Positions 50,102 through 60,631 of a stretch of 64,000 bases of DNA are shown here, in pieces. A program made the position numbers and the translations under genes. The notes below the pieces were generated by a model. It was not told the DNA's origin and searched no databases. It saw only the letters and a program-made list of their open reading frames with translations. The stretch is taken from NCBI GenBank assembly GCA_947471745.1, contig CANJKZ010000008.1, positions 1,900,001 to 1,964,000 of the forward strand, in the 5' to 3' direction. Each line of letters starts with the position of its first letter. Position 1 is the first letter of the stretch. Source of the DNA: Closterium sp. Naga37s-1. Taxonomy: Eukaryota; Streptophyta; Zygnematophyceae; Desmidiales; Closteriaceae.

Positions 50102-50216
50102 TGTCAACATATATTTTATATGTGTTGTTTAGGTTAGTCTAGGTGTTACATTTCTACTTACTTGCATGATTAGGGTTGTACTTCACATTTTCTATCAATT
50201 CATTCTTATCGTAACA
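50102..50216 (+). repeat. 3' LTR of E5
   Basis: This is 115 bp, after the polypurine tract and before the ccaga target copy. Confidence 0.93.
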
Positions 50217-53200
50217 CCAGAACCTCCAGCACCAGTAGCACCTCCAGCAGCACCAGCACCAGCAGCACCTCCAGCAGCACCAGCACCAGCAGCACCTCCA
50301 GCAGTACCACCAGCAGCTCCAGCAGCACCTCCAGCAGCACCAGCAGCACCTCCAGCAGCACCAGCAGCACCTCCAGTAGCACCAGCAGCACCTCCAGCAG
50401 CACCAGCAGCACCTCCAGCAGCTCCAGCTCCAGAAGAACCCCCAGTCCCAGCAGCTCCAGTACCGCCTGTACGAGCACCTCCTGGACCGGAGGCTCCAGC
50501 ACCTCCAGAAGCTACAGCAGCCCCAGCACTGCCTCCAGCAGCTCCAGCGTCAGTAGCACCAGCACCAGTACCAGCTCCAGCTCCAGGGTCCGCGACACCA
50601 GTAGCGCCACTCCGGAGACTGCAGCGCCGAGCGTACCACTCTCGGAGCCGCTGGGGAGAGGGCGGCTCCCGACGGGGAGGGGAACCACTAGTACCAGCTC
50701 CAGCAGCACCCCTAGCTCCAGAAGCGCCCCTCCTGAGGCTGCAGTACTGCAGGTACCACTCCCGCAGCTGCTGTGAGGAGGGAGCGCCTCCCGGCGCCGC
50801 ACGGTCAGTCGCAGCACCCCCAGGCTCAGTACCCTCAGACGTAGCACTCTCAGGCTCAGCACCCTCAGGCTCAACACCCCCAGGCTCCGCACCCCCAGGC
50901 TCCGTACCCGCAGGCTCAGCACCCCCAGACTCAGCAACCTCAGGCTCAGCACCCCCAGGCTCCGCACCCCCAGGCTCCACACGCTCAGGCTCAGCACCCC
51001 TAGCAGGACGAGAGTCGACAGCTACCTCGACAGGCTCAACCGGGTCAACCTGGGACACACCTGAGGGAGTGGCACCCTGAGGGGGGAGGGGGTCTACCAC
51101 AGCAGCACCTGGTGCGAGGAAGAGAGGCGGGGGGGGGAGCGGGGCAGTGCGGTAGGGGAAGAGGCGGTAGTAGGGGACCGACTCGTCGAACGTGACGTCC
51201 TGTGAAGGCAGGACACGGCGCGAGGTGGCGTGGTAAAACTGCCAACCAGACGCGTCCGGGACAAAGCCAAGGAAGACACAAGGAACAACGCGGGAGGAGA
51301 GCTTGTCCGCGGACGTATCGCGAACAAAAGCTCGAGATCCCCAGACCCGGAAACGAGACGCATCGCCAACCTCTCCCGTCCAACGCAGTGTCGGCGAAGT
51401 CTCCGGAACGGAGACACGGGGCCAGAGGTTGAGCTGATGCGCAGCGTATCGGACCGCAAACGGCCACAGAAAGTGGGGGGCAGCCGCATGGATCAAGGAG
51501 GTACGAGCGACCTCCATGACCAGGCCAATGCGGCGCTCAGCAACCCCATTCTGTTGTGGAGAGGCCGGAAGCGTGAACGACTGCTCAATGCCCTGCCCCT
51601 GACAGTAGGCCCTCAAGAGGTCGGAGGAAAACTCCCCACCTCTGTCAGAGTGCAGACGCAGGACAGGAAAGTCCGAGTGGAACCTCTCGCTGAGCTGGAG
51701 ACGGGCAGCGCGGATCCAAGGGATCAAAACATCAGGGACTTCACCCTTGGTGCGCAAGGGGAAGACCGTGGTGTAGCGCGAGTAGTCGTCAACAACTATC
51801 AAGAAGTACCTCTCGTGACCCTGTCCACGAACGCGGGCTGGGCCCCACACGTCCATGTGGAGCGTCTGCAGGGGAGCAGTCGTCGGGGGAAACGAGGAGG
51901 AGTGAGGAGCGGCGCGCTGCCGCCCCTCGACACAGGGAAGACAAGGAGGAGCAGGCGAGGGTGGGAGGGGAGGGAGAACCCTGGGAAGACCAGAGACAAG
52001 GTACCGGGAGTGCATGCCACGAAGGCGCTGCACTGACGGGTGACCAAGGCGGTGGTGCCAGAGGACGGTCTCGTGCGCCAGGGAGCGACACGAGCAGGGG
52101 GCCGACAGCTGACCTGACGCAGACGCAGACGCAGCTACCTGAGGGGACTCAGTGGTCAGTGTGTACAGGTCCGACCCCGGCTGCCGAGTGAAGGTAGCCA
52201 GGTGGCGACCCGTCCGAGCACACGTGCAGTGTGTCACGCGCTCGTAGGCAGGGGTGAACTGGTGGACACCCCCGTCCTGGAGCGCACTACCCGCCACCAA
52301 GTTCGTAGAGAACGAGGGGAGGTAGAGACCTGACAGTGTGCCCGACGGGACCGCAGGACAAGGGAGAACAGTGGAGGAGGTCACAATGACCGGACCCCCA
52401 GAGGGGTCAGCGAGGGAGACTGCAACCGGCCGAGCAAGCTGCTCAAAGGCAGTGCGGTCACGAAAGAAACAGCGGGAACCACCTGAGTCCAGTGTGAAGG
52501 TGTGCAGTGCCTCAGTAGACGCAGTACCAGAGGGCGCAGACTCACGAGCACCTAGAGCAGCAGCCTCACCAGCACCTAGAGTAGCAGCCTCACCAGGACC
52601 TGGGGCAGCAGACGTACTAGCACCAAGAGCGGCAGCCTCACCAGTACCTGGAGCAGCAGACTGGATACCGGGGTCAGGCGGCACACACAGGTGACAGGCA
52701 CCCTCAGCACTAGTAGGACGACGCTGCAGCTGCACCTGGCCACTACCTGAAGCTCCCGAACTACCCACTCCAGTGCGACTCCCACGACGGCCACCCCGAC
52801 AACCCCAACTAGCGTACCACTCACGAAGCTGCTGGGGCGAAAGAGCCTCGCGGGGACGACGCTGCAGCTGCACCTGGCCACTACCAGAAGCTCCCGAACT
52901 ACCCACTCCAGTGCGACTCCCACTACGGCCACCCCGATAACCCCAACTAGCGTACCACTCACGAAGCTGCTGGGGTGTGAGGGACTCACGCGGGCAGCCC
53001 TGGAGCTGCATCTGGCCAAGCCAGGTGCAGCAGTAGCAGCAGTAGCAGCAGGAACAGGAGTAGCAGTAGGAGCAGGAAAAACAGTAGCAACAGTAGCAGC
53101 GGTAGCAGCACGGTCAGGGCAGTGCTCACCGGTGGTGGGAAGGGCAGGCGCAAGACGGCGGCGATAGCGGGGCCGCTACAGCTGCAGGGCGGGGCCGGGC

Positions 53201-53429
53201 CGCGGCAGGGAGCTCCGCGGCGGCTGCTGCAGGGGCGGCTGCTCCAGGGTCCAGGGGCGGCTCCTCCAGTGGCGGCTCCTCCAGGTGGCCAGGGGCGGCT
53301 CCTGTAGTGGCGGCTGCTTTAGTGGCCAGGGGCGGCTGCTCCAGGGGCGGCTGCTGCAGTGGCGGCTGCTCCAGGGGCCAGGGGCGGCTGCTGCAGGGGC
53401 GGCTGCTCCAGAGGCGGCTGCTCCAGGGG

Positions 53430-53815
53430 CCAGGCGCGGGGTAGGTCAGGGGCGACGCGGCGGGCAGGGCGACGCGGCGAGCAGGTGGCGACGCCGCGGG
53501 CAGGTGGCGACGCCGCGGGCAGGGGCGACGCCGCAGGCAGGGGCGACGCGGCGGGCAGGGCGACGCCGCGGGCAGGTGGCGACGCCGCGGGCAGGTGGCG
53601 ACGCCGCGGGCAGGGGCGACGCCGCGGGCAGGGGCGACGCGGCGGGCAGGGCGACGCGGCGGGCAGGTGGCGACGCCGCGGGCAGGTGGCGATGCCGCGG
53701 GCAGGGGCGACACCGCGGGCAGGGGCGACGCGGCGGGCAGGTGGCGACGCCGCGGGCAGGTGGCGACGCCGCGGGCAGGTGGCGACGCCGCGGGCAGGGC
53801 GACGTGGCGGGCAGT
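53430..53815. repeat. Tandem array in the E4 leader
   Basis: These are about twenty copies of an 18-19 bp unit ggcgacgccgcgggcagg(t), some with gcggcgggcagg. It lies between PBS and the first E4 coding. A second set of ggcctgacgggcctgcag units follows at 53.88-54.12 kb. Confidence 0.88.
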
Positions 53816-54329
53816 GGGGCGCGGCCGCGTTACTGCAGGGCGGGGCCGCGTCCGCGACCTGACGGGGCCGCGACAGCGACCTAACGGGGTCGCGCGCTGG
53901 CCTGACGGGCCTGCAGAGGCTGCGTGCGGGCGGCGAGGGCCTGCATGGGCGGCGCGCGGTCGGGCAGAGGCTGTGCGCGGGCCTGACGGGCCTGCAGGGG
54001 CGGCTCTCGGGCCTGACGGGCCTGCAGAGGCGGCTCGGGGGGCCTGACGGGTCTGCAGAGGCGGCTCGGGGGCCTGACGGACCTGCAGGGGCGGCTCGAG
54101 GGCCGTACTAGCTTGCAGGGGCGGCGCACTGGCCTAGGGCAGCAGGAGGCAGCGCAAGGGCTGCAGGAAGGCACGCGGGCAGAACGAAGGGCGGGGCGTA
54201 CGAGGGCGCACGAGCAGAGAAAGGCGCACGAGGGCGCACGTAAGGTAGGGCGCACGAGGGCGCTTCTAGCGGAATAGTGGGCCCGTAGTAGAAGGCGGTC
54301 CTAGGTGGCAACCTAGGCTCGTGATACCA

Positions 54330-54455
54330 TGTCAGAATGAGTGAAGTGATTGCATTAGGAAAGTTGGGAGTACAAGTATGAAACCCTAGAGTTTGTACCC
54401 CCTAAGGCTAAACCCACTACAGCCTAGAGAACACAAACATATGTAATGTTCGACA
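54330..54455 (-). repeat. 5' LTR of E4
   Basis: This is 126 bp, apparently identical to 40541-40666, with tggtatca immediately inside it on the minus strand. Confidence 0.94.
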
Positions 54456-55399
54456 TTGGGGGTGATCTCTGCGTTCCTTAGTTTTTTGCTCGTGTTCACA
54501 CTACTTGCGCATTCACGGGGAACTTTGGCAAGAGTTTCACTAGCAAAGATTGACAACAATGGTACACAATGCAAAGCAACAATGGACTACATCAGATGCT
54601 AGCAAGCATACAGGCCGACTACCAGCGCAGCACGGTCGACCGCGTTCCAGCAATGCATGGTCGACCGTGCTCCAGCAGTGCAAAGTCGCGGTCTGCCAAC
54701 GCTGCAAGTCGACGGCGTGACAACGCTGCAGCAAGGCGGCTACACAGCGTTGCACCCGCATGATAGCAGTGCACCTGCTTCGCAGCTGGTTGGCGTGTTG
54801 TGCCTCTTCACATTCAGAGCGCAGACGCCAAGCTGACCATGTGCCTACGACTGCACCTGATCCTCCACGTCGACCTCGGGATACCACACCGAGGTCGGCT
54901 TCGCAATAACCTCCTGGGCGACTCTTGCGCACCCCGCAGCGCCCGTCGCCTGGGTATCTGTGTCGACCGGGCAACCAGGTCGGCTTCCAGGCGTCCAGAC
55001 GCCCAGGTCGGCGTCCAGGCGCCCAGGACGCCGTCTAGACGCCCAGGTCGGCGTCCAGGCGCCCAGGACGCCGTCCAGACGCCCATGACGCGGTCCAGAC
55101 GCACATGTCGGCGTCCAGGCGCCCAGGACGTCGTCCAGACGCCCAGGTCGGCGTCCAGGCGCCCAGGACGTCGTCGCCCACTGCAGCAGGTCGGCTGCAC
55201 TCCCCGCACACCCGACAACGAAGTCGGCTCAGCCCAAGCAAGGACGGGGCCAACACACAGCTTCCGTTGACAAACGGGACGGTGGGAGTCGCCACGGCGG
55301 GCTGAGGACGGCTCACTGGCTGGAGGGAGTAAGGAGGGAGGGAGAAGCTCTAGGACTATGATGTCAGTTAGGCCTAGGAAGTTTCCTAGCGTGATACCA
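54456..55399 (-). mobile_element. Element E1, outer leader and primer-binding site
   Basis: This completes E1 between the E4 target copy and the E1 5' LTR. It contains a tggtatca primer-binding site (minus strand, 55392-55399) and a repeat block at 54.97-55.18 kb: about ten copies of a roughly 20-bp gcccaggtcggcgtccaggc / gcccaggacgccgtccagac unit. The stretch 54461-54960 is unique sequence without a recognisable gene. It could include an older, unrecognised insertion. Confidence 0.65.
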
Positions 55400-55529
55400 T
55401 CTCAGAGTATAGCGGAATGATTAGTTAGGTCAAATGGGTGGGGGTACAAGGAGAGTGTCGAGTGAAATTATATACCCCGTAGCATGCAACTCACTACAGG
55501 CTAAATGACTATATAACATAACTTTGACA
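55400..55529 (-). repeat. 5' LTR of E1
   Basis: This is 130 bp, pairing with 25026-25155. The aacaa target copy follows at 55530-55534. Confidence 0.88.
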
Positions 55530-55551
55530 AACAAACATAAGTATGTTGACA
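55530..55551 (-). repeat. E0a 5' LTR, outer piece
   Basis: The aacaa copy plus acataagtatgttgaca complete the LTR broken at 25025. The E7 LTR has the equivalent acataagtattttgaca in the same place. Confidence 0.78.
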
Positions 55552-56946
55552 TCTTCTACTCTGATAATTCCCCTAACAACTGAGACAACTCAAGCGGTGG
55601 AACCGCAATGTTCCGACAATTATTACTGCGGAAATATTGCAATCCCCGTAATCCCGAGTGTTTTGCAGGAAGGATGCGGAATGCGCATTCAGTGTACACA
55701 TTCGATAAAAGGCTGAAATGGCTGAAATTTCCGGGTTACAAAAAAAAAAAGCGGAAAGTTCAGCATTGGTAAAAAAAAAAGGGGGGCTGAAAATAAGTCA
55801 ACTCAGGGTAAAAAGCCTGATATATGAGGGCATGCGCTAATGTGAAGCTTTCAGGAATGTAAAGATAACCCTTCGGTTATCCCAACAGTTTGGTAGCCTA
55901 TATTAGGGTTTGATATTTGTATCCTTCTCCCTCATTCAGTGATCATTCTCATTCTGACAAGGGGTGCCATGAAGAATATGTAGTAGTAGAATATTCTAGT
56001 ATGCCTTGTTTTTTCAATCATAGTTTGTTCTGTTCAACTTACAGCGGCTGTTACCTAAAGACATGTTTGAATTCGCCCAAGTCATTTCAAGGTGAGCGGG
56101 TGCTATAATGAAAGCCTCTCGTATGAGAACGTGGCGCAAATATGAAGGATTTCAGATGCGGTGGGAACTGTTCATGGTGCCTCGCGTTGCGACCCCCGGA
56201 CCGTGACTAATTCGAGTCTCCTCGTCCTCAATAAAACCCAGGGTTGTTCGCCGCGCACAGAGACCAGCCCTTGCCCCCGTTAGTGCAACGCGGGTTTGCC
56301 CTGCCCTGGGCCATTCGAACCGAGCCACCCGTGTGTGAAGCGCTCATAACGAGGGCCGCATCAGATTCACCTGCATGCGTCAACGAACCCGCGTTTCCCA
56401 CGTGGCTCAACTGCTTCTTGCGCGCTCGCTCACACCACCCTCCACCGCCAGCTACCTCCGCCCCGCACTCCACACTTGACTCTCGTCCGCGCGTCCTTGA
56501 CAACAACCCACCCCGTTGTTGCGCATCTCGCCGCAAGCTGGCGGAGTTGGAAGTTGAGCGGAGCGCAAGTCCACAGCAGAGGCGAGAAGGGCAGGTCTGT
56601 CCCGTCACTTGCCTTCACCCCGTGCCTCCCTCTCATTCACTGCCGGAACCATTGGATGGTACCGTAAGCTTTAGCTGTTGTGGGACTTTCACGTCAACCA
56701 TGGCGCACTACGATTGAGAATTTCATTAGGGCACTGACACAGATGGAGACGGGACCGAGCGTCGCATTGAAAAATCAACGAGGTATTTCGACGCGCTGTT
56801 ACTGCTGTGCTTGAAGGGCGTACGTCGTGCTAGTTTGCATATTTATCGAACTAAGCGCGTTAAACCGACCTGAACGCACAAGCGTTCCCGCCACTTGGAA
56901 TCTCGCATAGACCCCGCCTGCAGCCGCCTTGCCACATCCGTCGTCG
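55552..56946. other. Upstream region of the Tubby-like gene, no gene seen
   Basis: This is host sequence, AT-rich at 55.55-56.1 kb and GC-richer after that. At 55690-55830 there are A-runs and words (gtaaaaagcctgat, ggctgaaatttcc) related on the opposite strand to the hAT-like MITE at 62986, so a decayed copy may lie there. Low-complexity-free open frames near 56.24-56.72 kb have no recognisable domain. The promoter and 5' UTR of the downstream gene should fall within the last several hundred bases. A catatttat word at about 56837 is a weak TATA candidate only. Confidence 0.55.
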
Positions 56947-59900
56947 ATGGGGCCCCTGACGGGCGTGGGGTGCTTCGCCATGCGCGCCGGCGCGCGGTCG
57001 GGATACAACAGCCAGGCAGGGCGAGCGGGGAATGCGGCGGACGACGCGGAGATTTCCAAGTGGTCGTCGCTGCCGCCCGAGCTGCTGCGCGAGGTGATCG
57101 CGCGGCTGGAGGAGGACGACCGCGACTGGCCGCAACGTCGCAGCGTCGTCGCGTGCGCCGGCGTTTGCAAGGCGTGGCGCGAGATGACTCGGTGCGCTCA
57201 CGCCCTCGCCGTGCTCCCCTTGCCCTTCTCCCTTCCGTGTTTTCTCCATCGTTTTGTTCCCGTGAAAAGTTTTCTATATTTACTCGTCTGTCTCCGTCTC
57301 TTTCCCTATTGACTTTCCAACGACCTCCCTACCCGCGTGCGCCGCGCTGGAGTGATCCACTCCTATTCACCACTCCCTCCCCGTCCCCCATCCGCACTGC
57401 TCCTCTCTTCCCCTTCCTCCAACCTTCTCGCTTCCCCGCTCACGTCCTCTCTCACAGCTCCTTCCACGCCTCCCCTCTTGCCGCGCCGCGCAAGCCATAG
57501 CTCTTCACCCTAAACGCATCGCTCCTCGACCTCTTCTTTCTGCCCCGCGTGCCTTTCTCTCCCCACTCCCCTCCCCACCCCTCCTCCCCCTCCCCCCCGG
57601 ACCTTCATCCCCCGCCACTCGGCGCGCAGCGATCTGCTGCAGTCGGTGGGGTCGTTCGAGGCGGGGCAGATCTCCTTCCCCGACGAGCTGCGCCGCCCGG
57701 GGCCGCGGAAGCGCAGCGTGGAGTGCTTCATCCGCCGCAGCCGCAAGACGGGCACCTTCACGCTCTTCCTCGGCGTGCCGCCCGCGCCCACCGAGACGGG
57801 CAAGTTCCTCATGGCGGCGCGCAAGTGCGGCTGGCGCCCCTCCAGGTACGCGCTCGCCGCCGCGACGGTTATAGTGGGGGGGAGGTGGGGGAGCGGGGAG
57901 GATGGGCGCGGGTGGTGCGAGGAGCGGATGGCAGCGGCCGCCGTGTTGCGTGGGACGGGAGTTCTCACGCGCGTGGTCGCTCATGCGCTATGTGTTCGTC
58001 GTCTGGTCCGACATTTTTCCCTCCGCTCCCTTCGTCCCTTCATTCTTCCCTACGTTAATGTGTTCCCTTCCGCTTTCGCCTTGCTGGCGTCCTCTTCCCT
58101 CCTTCCCCCCTTCCCCCCACATCCCCCCCCTCTCCCCACTCGGCGCGCAGCATGGAGTACATCGTCTCGCTGGATCCGCGCGACTTCTCGCGATCGCGCT
58201 CGTCCTTCGTCGGTCGCCTGCGCGCCAACTTCCTCTCCACGCGCTTCGCCATCTACGAGTCGCCCAACGAGGCCAGTCCCGCACCCACCCCCCTTCTCTC
58301 TCCCCGCCCCCTATAACCCTCTCGCCGTTGCTTTGCTCTCGCCGTCTGCTCGGATGCGCCTCGAGTCACGTGCTTTGCGCGCCCTACGCCACTCGCCTTC
58401 ACTCGTACCACGTCGTCCCTCGCCATCCCATCTCCCGCCACCACCCCTGCTTGCTTTCTCGCACCATCTTCTCAACCTTCCCTCCTCTCCTCCTTTCACC
58501 CCCTCTCACTCTCTCGTCTCCCCCCAGCAGCCCGTGAACCCGGTGTGTTCGCCGCCCATCGCCAGCAGCAAGGTGCATCCCGGCTACAGCCCGCTCCTCG
58601 CTCCCTCGCCCGCGCTCTGCGCCCCGCCGCCCGCCGACGCCTCTGCGAGCGGCAGCAGCAGCAGCAGCCGGTGGCTGACTGCCAGCGCGTCGTCGCTCTC
58701 CGCCGCCAAGAGCCCCGAGTTCACTCCCGCCTCCGCCTCGCACTCCGCCGCCTCCGCCTCCTCGTCCGCCTCGTCGTCCGCGTCGTCGGCGCTGCGCCCG
58801 TCGTTCCTCTCCTCCTCCTTCGACGCCAGCAACGGCGGGCTCTCCGCGCTCCTCTCCTCCCCCTCCACCTCCTGCGCGCCCGCCGTCTGCCACAAGCCCT
58901 CCGCCGCCACGCTCTCCCCGTGCCTCTCCCCCGCGCCCTCCGCGCTGCCCCTGGACGGCCCCGTCGTGTCCGTCGCGTACGCGCTCAACGTGCTGGGCGC
59001 GCGCGGGCCCCGCCGCATCCTCTGCACGCTGCACCACGTGCCAGCTGGCGCCACGGGATTGGCCGGCGACGACGACGGAACCGGAAAGAACAACGATGCT
59101 GACGGGGCGGGCGCGCGAGCAGCGGGTGGGGGGGGAGGCGGAGTGGAGATCTCGCTGGAGGGCGGGCTGATGGGCGCCGCCGCGGAGTCGGCGGCGAGCC
59201 AAGGCATGGCGGGGCTGTCGCCGCCGCCCCTCTCGCTGGGGGAAAGCGCCACCCCGTCGCGCCCCCTCCCCGCTCAACGCTCCCTCGCCTCTCCCGCCTT
59301 CTCGCCCGCTGCTGCGGCGTTCACTCCGCCCTCGTCGTCCTCCTCCTCGTCGCTGCTCTCCTCGCCGCCCGCCTTCACTCTCTCTGACTCCTCCCCCGCC
59401 CTCTCCTCGCCCGCCCCCGCCTCCCCCTACACGCCCGCCCTCGCCACCTCCCCGCGCTCGCTATTCAGGCCCGCGGGCAGCAGCAGCCTGGGTGGCTCCG
59501 CGCGGCACCTGGGGCGGTCGCTGCTGGGGCAGAGGCAGGGCGCGGCGGAAGAGGTAGAGGAGGGCGCGGAAGGCGAGGAGGGGGACGCCATGGACGCGAC
59601 TGGCGCGCCCACGCCGCCCTTCGCCTCGCCCGCCTTCGCCCCCACCGCCTCGCTCTCCCCCGTCCTCCCCTCCTCCGCCGCCTCCCCCGCCCCACCAGAA
59701 GCCGACCTGCTTCCCCCCGCCGTGATGCCGCTGTGTGCCGCGCCAGACGCGTGCGAGTGCCGGCAGTGCGGCGGGCGGCACAGACACGCGCAGGGAGGGC
59801 AGGTAGGGGGCGAGCAGCAGCTGCTGGCGGAGCCCATGATCCTGAGGAACAAGCCGCCCCGCTGGCATGAGCAGCTGCAGGTGCGCTGAGAGGGCGTGGG

Positions 59901-60099
59901 GGCAGTGCGGGTGGGGGCAGGGAGGCTGCTGCTGCTTGTGTTGATGCTCTTTCTTGTCTGCTTGCCTCAACTGTGGCTCGGGTCCTGTTTGTGTGCGTGT
60001 GGGGGTGTGTATGTGTGGGTGGGTGTGTTTGCATGAGAGTGGATTTGTGCAAATGTGTATCTGTGGTGTGTAAATTTGTGTGCACGTGTGATTGTGTGA

Positions 60100-60141
<42 letters not shown>

Positions 60142-60631
60142 GCGTGGGGGCATGTGTGGCAGTGTTGGTGTCTCAACTTCCGAGGCCGGGTGACAGTGGC
60201 GTCGGTGAAGAACTTTCAGCTGATAGAGGGCAATGCGGGGGGGGCGGTGGACGATGCGGACAAGGCAGTGCTGCTGCAGTTTGGCAAGATCGGCAAGGAC
60301 GTCTTCACCATGGACTACCGCTACCCCCTCTCCGCCTTCCAGGTAACCCCCACCGCCTTCCACCTTTCCCTCATTCACTATGCATTATTGCTTCCTTCAG
60401 TGGGTTTCTGGAATATATTCGAATGAATGTGCTAAGTGCTGGGTGTGGTATGGAATCGTTCCATGAGTGCTACAGCAAGCACTAGATTGCTTGACTCAAC
60501 ATGTCTCTTGTGGTTTAGGGTCTGACTTTCCTGACCCTGCCTCCACGTGCCCCTGTGGCCCCGTGCCCCCCTGCCTGCAGGCCTTTGCCATCTGTCTGAG
60601 CAGCTTTGACACCAAAGTAGCCTGCGAGTGA
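56947..60631 (+). CDS. TULP (TLP family): F-box/Tubby-like protein, six exons
   Basis: Proposed exons are 56947-57191, 57630-57845, 58151-58271, 58528-59880, 60163-60342 and 60581-60631, giving 721 residues. The F-box (residues ~38-82, [18 protein letters not shown]...[11 protein letters not shown]) would bind SKP1 in an SCF ubiquitin ligase. The Tub domain follows: [21 protein letters not shown], a basic phosphoinositide-binding patch (AARKCGWRP), [40 protein letters not shown], and both family signatures ([14 protein letters not shown] and [16 protein letters not shown] at the C-terminus). Plant relatives sit at the plasma membrane through PIP2 and act in stress and hormone responses. Plant members are usually about 400-450 residues; the excess is Ser/Ala/Pro-rich sequence in exon 4 (about residues 215-340 and 370-630). 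Start chosen as the first in-frame ATG before the F-box. The third intron appears to use a GC donor. Splice sites are inferred from motif continuity. Confidence 0.93.
60094..60137. repeat. (GT)n microsatellite in the last-but-one intron
   Basis: This is a near-perfect tg dinucleotide run within intron 4 (59881-60162) of the Tubby-like gene, ending about 25 bases before the acceptor. The region from 59.98 kb is also tg-rich. Confidence 0.9.

Larger units (their letters stand above)
43289..50216 (+). mobile_element. Element E5: young Ty1/copia element inserted in E4 (broken)
   Basis: This 6928-bp element is flanked by the duplication ccaga (43284-43288 and 50217-50221). LTRs are 127 and 115 bp: one substitution and two small length differences. 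The primer-binding variant tggtatagagc starts at 43416 and a polypurine tract (actatgggggtg) precedes 50102. Between PBS and coding lies a repeat leader (43.42-44.92 kb). Then come a zinc-knuckle-like segment (CWSPDHTASSC, about 45.09 kb), protease (DSGAS, 45.42 kb), integrase (45.8-46.7 kb), a Gly-rich then Gln/Glu-rich linker (46.85-47.75 kb), RT (48.2-49.1 kb) and RNase H (49.15-49.88 kb). About five breaks. No conventional gag N-terminus. Confidence 0.94.
40541..54455 (-). mobile_element. Element E4: very young Ty1/copia element, interrupted by E5
   Basis: It is flanked by the duplication ttggg (40536-40540 and 54456-54460). Its 126-bp LTRs look identical. Without E5 it is about 7.0 kb. 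On the minus strand there is a tggtatca primer-binding site (54322-54329), a GC-rich repeat leader (54.3-53.05 kb), a region with two LREWYASWG motifs (52.98 and 52.85 kb), protease (FTLDSGGSRCFFRD, 52.5 kb), integrase (52.05-51.15 kb), a Gly/Ala linker (51.1-50.22 and 43.28-42.6 kb), RT (42.5-41.65 kb), RNase H (41.6-40.93 kb) and a polypurine tract. No gag N-terminal domain is seen. About one or two breaks apart from E5. Confidence 0.94.

Noticed and set aside
56140-56232. tRNA-like T-loop word (attcgagtct) near 56.2 kb
   Set aside because: No matching acceptor, D-arm or anticodon stem can be drawn at the right spacing.
56244-56717. 157-codon open frame upstream of the Tubby-like gene
   Set aside because: No recognisable domain, Pro/Ser/Arg-rich, and overlapped by comparable frames on the other strand. 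More likely promoter or 5' UTR sequence.
58399-59277. Antisense Gly/Arg-rich frame opposite exon 4 of the Tubby-like gene
   Set aside because: The sense strand carries the Tub motifs. The antisense frame is a GC-bias artefact.
59964-60176. His/Thr-rich antisense frame over the (GT)n intron tract
   Set aside because: It is a translation of a microsatellite inside an intron.
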